In this document: positions 60,764 to 64,000 of the stretch, in pieces
Numbering within the stretch: the first letter of the stretch is position 1
How the letters are laid out: each line of letters starts with the position of its first letter
NCBI GenBank assembly: GCA_029532415.1
Contig: JAQOTA010000053.1
Span: 1,426,001 to 1,490,000 of the forward strand
Direction: 5' to 3'
DNA length: 64,000 bases
Source: Marasmius tenuissimus
Lineage: Eukaryota > Basidiomycota > Agaricomycetes > Agaricales > Marasmiaceae
Notes under the pieces: model-generated
Databases searched by the model: none
What the model saw: only the letters and a program-made list of their open reading frames with translations
Told to the model about the DNA's origin: nothing
Position numbers and translations under genes: made by a program

Positions 60764-62636
60764 CTAATATGCCTCTTGGTTCTGCATAACCTCGAAATAG
60801 GCGGTATATTCCTCCGGCGTCATCAACTCGTGATCCTCTTCCGTCACTTGCGAGAAGGTCTTCGCAACACCATTCACTAGAGCGACGGCGTATCAGTTGA
60901 CCGCGAGGTAACGAACGGAATATATGCGCACCATGGACAATGGGATCTTCTGGGGCTTTCCCAGCGCCGTTGGAGGCTTCCTTGGTCGCAGAATGCATGT
61001 GTACATCCCCGTTCAAGGGCGTCCCATTTCCGTTCGCGCCATTCATACTCTCCTGCACCTTCGCCTGCTTAGTTTTTCCAGAAGACCCAACATCTTCTTG
61101 TGATCTCGACCGTTTACGGTAATCGTTCAGGGAGTTGAGATATTCGATGGATGGTTTCTTGTCTTCCTCCTCTTCTAGATTGTCGAAATCCGAGCTACCT
61201 GGCGCGCTCAACCCAGACGGAGTAGCAACTGCTGATGCGGCCGCAGAGGCGGCCAACGAAGCATAGTACTGTTCGTAGTCTTCAAAGAGCTCAGCATGTG
61301 GGCAGCTAGGTGTGTTGAGCACTCACAGTCCGCCTCATGGTTCACCACAGGCTTCACATCTTGCTCCATCGTCAGCAAGGTCGTAGACTGGATCCCGTTT
61401 GTCCCATTCGTCGGCCGCGAGCCCATGATACCCAAGCCCCTCAGAATCTCGTCATTGGAGCTCGATATCGACTCCTGTAATGCAGCAACCGCCTCCGCCC
61501 TTGCGCTCTCCTTCACACCCAAGGCCGTAAGGTCTCCCGATATCGTACTCTTCAAATGCCATGTCGGCAGGGCGTTCTGCTGTCTCTTTAGCTCGGCTTG
61601 AGCGTCTCGTTCCATCCTCTTCGTTGCCTCGTCCTTATCATCTGAGATAACAACACCGATACCATCGTCTCTCGCCGAACTGGGACCTGATCCTGCAATC
61701 TTGAGGCCTCCACCGGCTTGATTAGAGTCGGCAGCGTCCCGAAGAACAAGGTTGGTTTTGATCCATGCTGCGGCGTCGAATCTAAATCGGGTTTGATTAA
61801 AGCTATTAACGAGGCAGATGAGGCCGCGTGGAGAAGACGTACGGAGGCAACACCATCGACTCGGTCTGTTTCAAACCGCCCAGTATGAACCTCATTTGAT
61901 GATTGAATCTGGACATACGATCCTCGCTTCCCTGCACGTTCTCTGCATTCTCGTTGTCAACCACCTCAGCATGACAGATCTCGCAAACCAATATTCCCTG
62001 CATGAAATCCATCAATTTGTCAACATCGAGCGGCGTATACGACTGTTTGCACTGTAAGCAAATGTAGCCCTTGTTGTCAAGTTCCTGTGACAGATGTTTG
62101 AATCTTTGTCCATAAGGAAGTCGGAGAGAAAACCATACGTTGCGCAGGGTAGAATCTATTTTGTGATGCATTTTCGCTATTCGCCACTTGACAACGTTGC
62201 AGAAATGAGCGTAATCGATGTAATAGTATTGCTTTCCGACTGCTCGCTGAGCTCCCTCTTTCAGCTCATTTTGTCGGTATCTGATGCAAGGTAGTTCAGC
62301 CGCGCTCACGACAGAGGGAAAATGAACACGTACACTCTAACTAAAGAGTCGTTCGACAACACCGCAATCACTTTGTTCAACTCCTTCGGCTGCAAGCCCA
62401 TCCTACTCGCCAAATCATCGTCTTTGAGGCTTCAAAGCGGAACGACCCAAGAATAAAAAGATCGTTTTAGCAACGAATCTACGGGGAAAGAATGTGAATT
62501 TGATCGCATTTCTGTTTACTTACACCGGATGTCGAGCAAGCTGGTCCAGAATGATAGTGTACTTTGGCTCGTAAAAAGCCCGCGATACTTGCTGTACAAG
62601 ACATTTGAGAACTTCTCGTTCTTCAGACGTAGACAT
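60764..62636 (-). CDS. TFA1: TFIIE alpha subunit
   Basis: Several exons. The first begins MSTSEEREVLKCLVQQVSRA and holds YEPKYTIILDQLARHPV; the second has LKDDDLASRMGLQPKELNKV and IAVLSNDSLV, together a winged-helix. Then come AVGKQYYYIDYAHFCNVVKW and a zinc finger (CLQC, 21 residues, CEIC) typical of TFIIE alpha. A Gln/Ser/Ala-rich linker and an acidic Asp/Glu region (DFDNLEEEEDKKPSIEYLNS) lead to the end EEYTAYFEVMQNQEAY, where the acidic part contacts TFIIH. It recruits TFIIH to RNA polymerase II promoters. No damage is seen. The start is the first Met before the conserved helix. Confidence 0.93.
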
Positions 62637-62870
62637 TCCAGTGTCGGCAGCCTGCGTAAAAATGCGTGTCGGTCGAGGCACAAAGGGCCGTATGGCCACG
62701 GAAGCCGGTCAACCGAGTGATAATTTGTTCCCAAACGAGTGGAAAGGAATGAACTCGAGTTGAAGGTGGTGGTTTTCGGCAAAGGAAAATGTAGATACCA
62801 AATTGAGTCAGTGGCCAGTCTAACGACTAAATTCAAACTCCGATTGCCATAATAGAAAGAAATTGGTAAT

Positions 62871-63647
62871 CTACGACGTTCTTGCCATTCTCTCGTCGAC
62901 CTTGTCTCGTCCGCCATTCTCCCATACGTCCCAGTACGTTGCCAGCATGGCAGTATCTCTTGCGAGATATTCTCCACGAGGGTCACCCTCTCTTATGGCT
63001 GAACCATTGTGTCCCGGAGCCTTGACCTGTGGAATTGCTCTGTGCCATTTAATAATTCCCTCCAACTCAAATCCCATCTTTTTGGCGAACCCGACGCTAG
63101 CTGTGTTGAGTACATTTGTCACCCACTGAACTCTTCGGCAACCTATCCCCCCGTCTTTGGGTAGATCCAGAGCGTAGTGCATCATAAGACCGATCGCGTT
63201 GGATGTAACATGGGTACGTTGAAACTGGGGAAAGACCACGATGCATCCGATCTCGGTGGAGAGATCCTTAGCGCTCGAGTTAGTGAATGCGATGGTCCCT
63301 GCCATCTGCGGCTTTTGGTTCTCGTCTAGCCGAGTTTTATCGTATATCACGAAGTACGTGTCACCAAAATTCTTTTTGAGCCACCCTTCCCATAGATCCT
63401 CCAGGAACTCTTCCGTAGAAGCGTAGGGTCCGAATGGGAGATATGTCAACAGGCGAGGAGCTGCTTTCCAGTTCTCAAATACCTCCGTTGCATGCTCTGA
63501 AGGCTGAAAAGATATTAGGGACTGAATAGAAACAAGTCTTGAAGGGGACCCAACTATAAATGGGACAATCTTGATCCTTTCGTTCTCAAGAACGTCGGGA
63601 ATTGGAAAACAGAAATTATCGTCCCGTTGAGAAGAGAACAAAGTCAT
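62871..63647 (-). CDS. GNAT-family acetyltransferase, copy 1
   Basis: A single exon of 258 codons. The fold is recognisable from a RimJ/RimL-like layout: LENERIKIVPFI near the start, AAPRLLTYLPFGPYASTEEF, MAGTIAFTNSSAKDLSTEIG, CIVVFPQFQRTHVTSNAIGL (acetyl-CoA loop region), VQWVTNVLNTASVGFAKKMG and FELEGIIKWHRAIPQ. It would transfer acetyl from acetyl-CoA to an amine of a small molecule or protein; the substrate is unknown. It has no signal peptide, so it is probably cytosolic. It lies 234 bases upstream of TFIIE alpha on the same strand. A near-identical C-terminal copy begins at 63820. Confidence 0.88.
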   Translation of the reverse strand: MTLFSSQRDDNFCFPIPDVLENERIKIVPFIVGSPSRLVSIQSLISFQPSEHATEVFENWKAAPRLLTYLPFGPYASTEEFLEDLWEGWLKKNFGDTYFVIYDKTRLDENQKPQMAGTIAFTNSSAKDLSTEIGCIVVFPQFQRTHVTSNAIGLMMHYALDLPKDGGIGCRRVQWVTNVLNTASVGFAKKMGFELEGIIKWHRAIPQVKAPGHNGSAIREGDPRGEYLARDTAMLATYWDVWENGGRDKVDERMARTS

Positions 63648-63819
63648 TTCGATGGATAATGTTTCCAGGAGCTAGCGCCTCCTTTATATCGACCAATTCG
63701 TATTTCCGGAGAGCCGGCGGGCCTCCTTTGGAAGGCTTTCCCGACTCCGCAAGGGCAGGACAGGACAATCCTCGAAAACAATTGTATATGACTAGAATAA
63801 GAACTATCTTTATATTGAT

Positions 63820-64000
63820 CTACGATGTTCTTGCCATTCTCTCATCGACTTTTTCTCGTCCGCCGTTCTCCCATACATCCCAGTACGTTGCCAGCATTGC
63901 AGTATCCCTCGCGAGATATCCACCACGAGGATCGCCCTCTCTTATGGCTGAACCGTTATGTCCCACCGCCTTGCTCTGTGGAATTGCTCTGTGCCATTTA
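63820..64000 (-). CDS. GNAT acetyltransferase copy 2, cut by window end
   Basis: The last 59 codons of a second gene (KWHRAIPQSKAVGHNGSAIR and onward, ending DERMARTS) match copy 1 almost residue for residue, with only a few substitutions. The body of the gene lies beyond base 64000. High identity at DNA level, including the 3' end, points to a recent tandem duplication. Confidence 0.85.
   Translation of the reverse strand, partial: KWHRAIPQSKAVGHNGSAIREGDPRGGYLARDTAMLATYWDVWENGGREKVDERMARTS

Overview
The window reads as nuclear DNA of a filamentous basidiomycete, most likely an Agaricomycete. Genes are split by many 50-70 bp introns, nearly all GT-AG, and several products belong to families known mainly or only from basidiomycetes (DUF6593, DUF6699, short divergent BTB proteins, multi-intron GH16 laminarinase-like enzymes). 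There is no bacterial operon structure. I rebuilt exon joins by hand from splice sites, reading frame and family motifs.

Layout. 1-4.1 kb is gene-free and holds two elements with long inverted repeats, one with an 11-bp target-site duplication that fits a Mutator-type MITE. 4.1-10.3 kb carries a conserved hypothetical gene and a large Pro/Gln-rich protein ending in three LIM domains. 10.4-17 kb is a cluster of three BTB genes on the minus strand: two are a tandem duplication that includes flanking DNA, the third is diverged and looks frameshifted. 18.2-22.7 kb has a Gly/His-rich protein, an alpha/beta hydrolase and a small membrane protein. 22.8-38.3 kb contains three minus-strand GH16 endo-beta-glucanase-like secreted enzymes, interspersed with DUF6699, an E2 ubiquitin-conjugating enzyme (Ubc4/5 type) and DUF6593. 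38.5-44.3 kb has a nucleoporin Ndc1 homologue and an MFSD5-type (molybdate-anion) transporter. 44.3-49.5 kb is a stretch with no gene I recognise. 49.5-53.2 kb has two Zn2Cys6 transcription factors. 56.8-64 kb has a secreted DUF3455 protein, an old-yellow-enzyme-type oxidoreductase, the TFIIE alpha subunit and two tandem GNAT acetyltransferases, the second cut by the window end.

How they fit together. Housekeeping genes (Ubc4/5, TFIIE alpha, Ndc1, transporter) are mixed with families that often expand in fungi (GH16, BTB, GNAT). I see no single pathway cluster. The GH16 genes share a layout of signal peptide, TATA box close to the start and conserved intron positions, so they are likely paralogues acting on beta-1,3/1,4-glucans of the fungal wall or substrate.

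I did not find a convincing undescribed system. The best leads are the two inverted-repeat elements, the Cys-rich tail predicted on one Zn2Cys6 factor, two GC-AG introns in one gene, and the duplicated and decaying BTB cluster.
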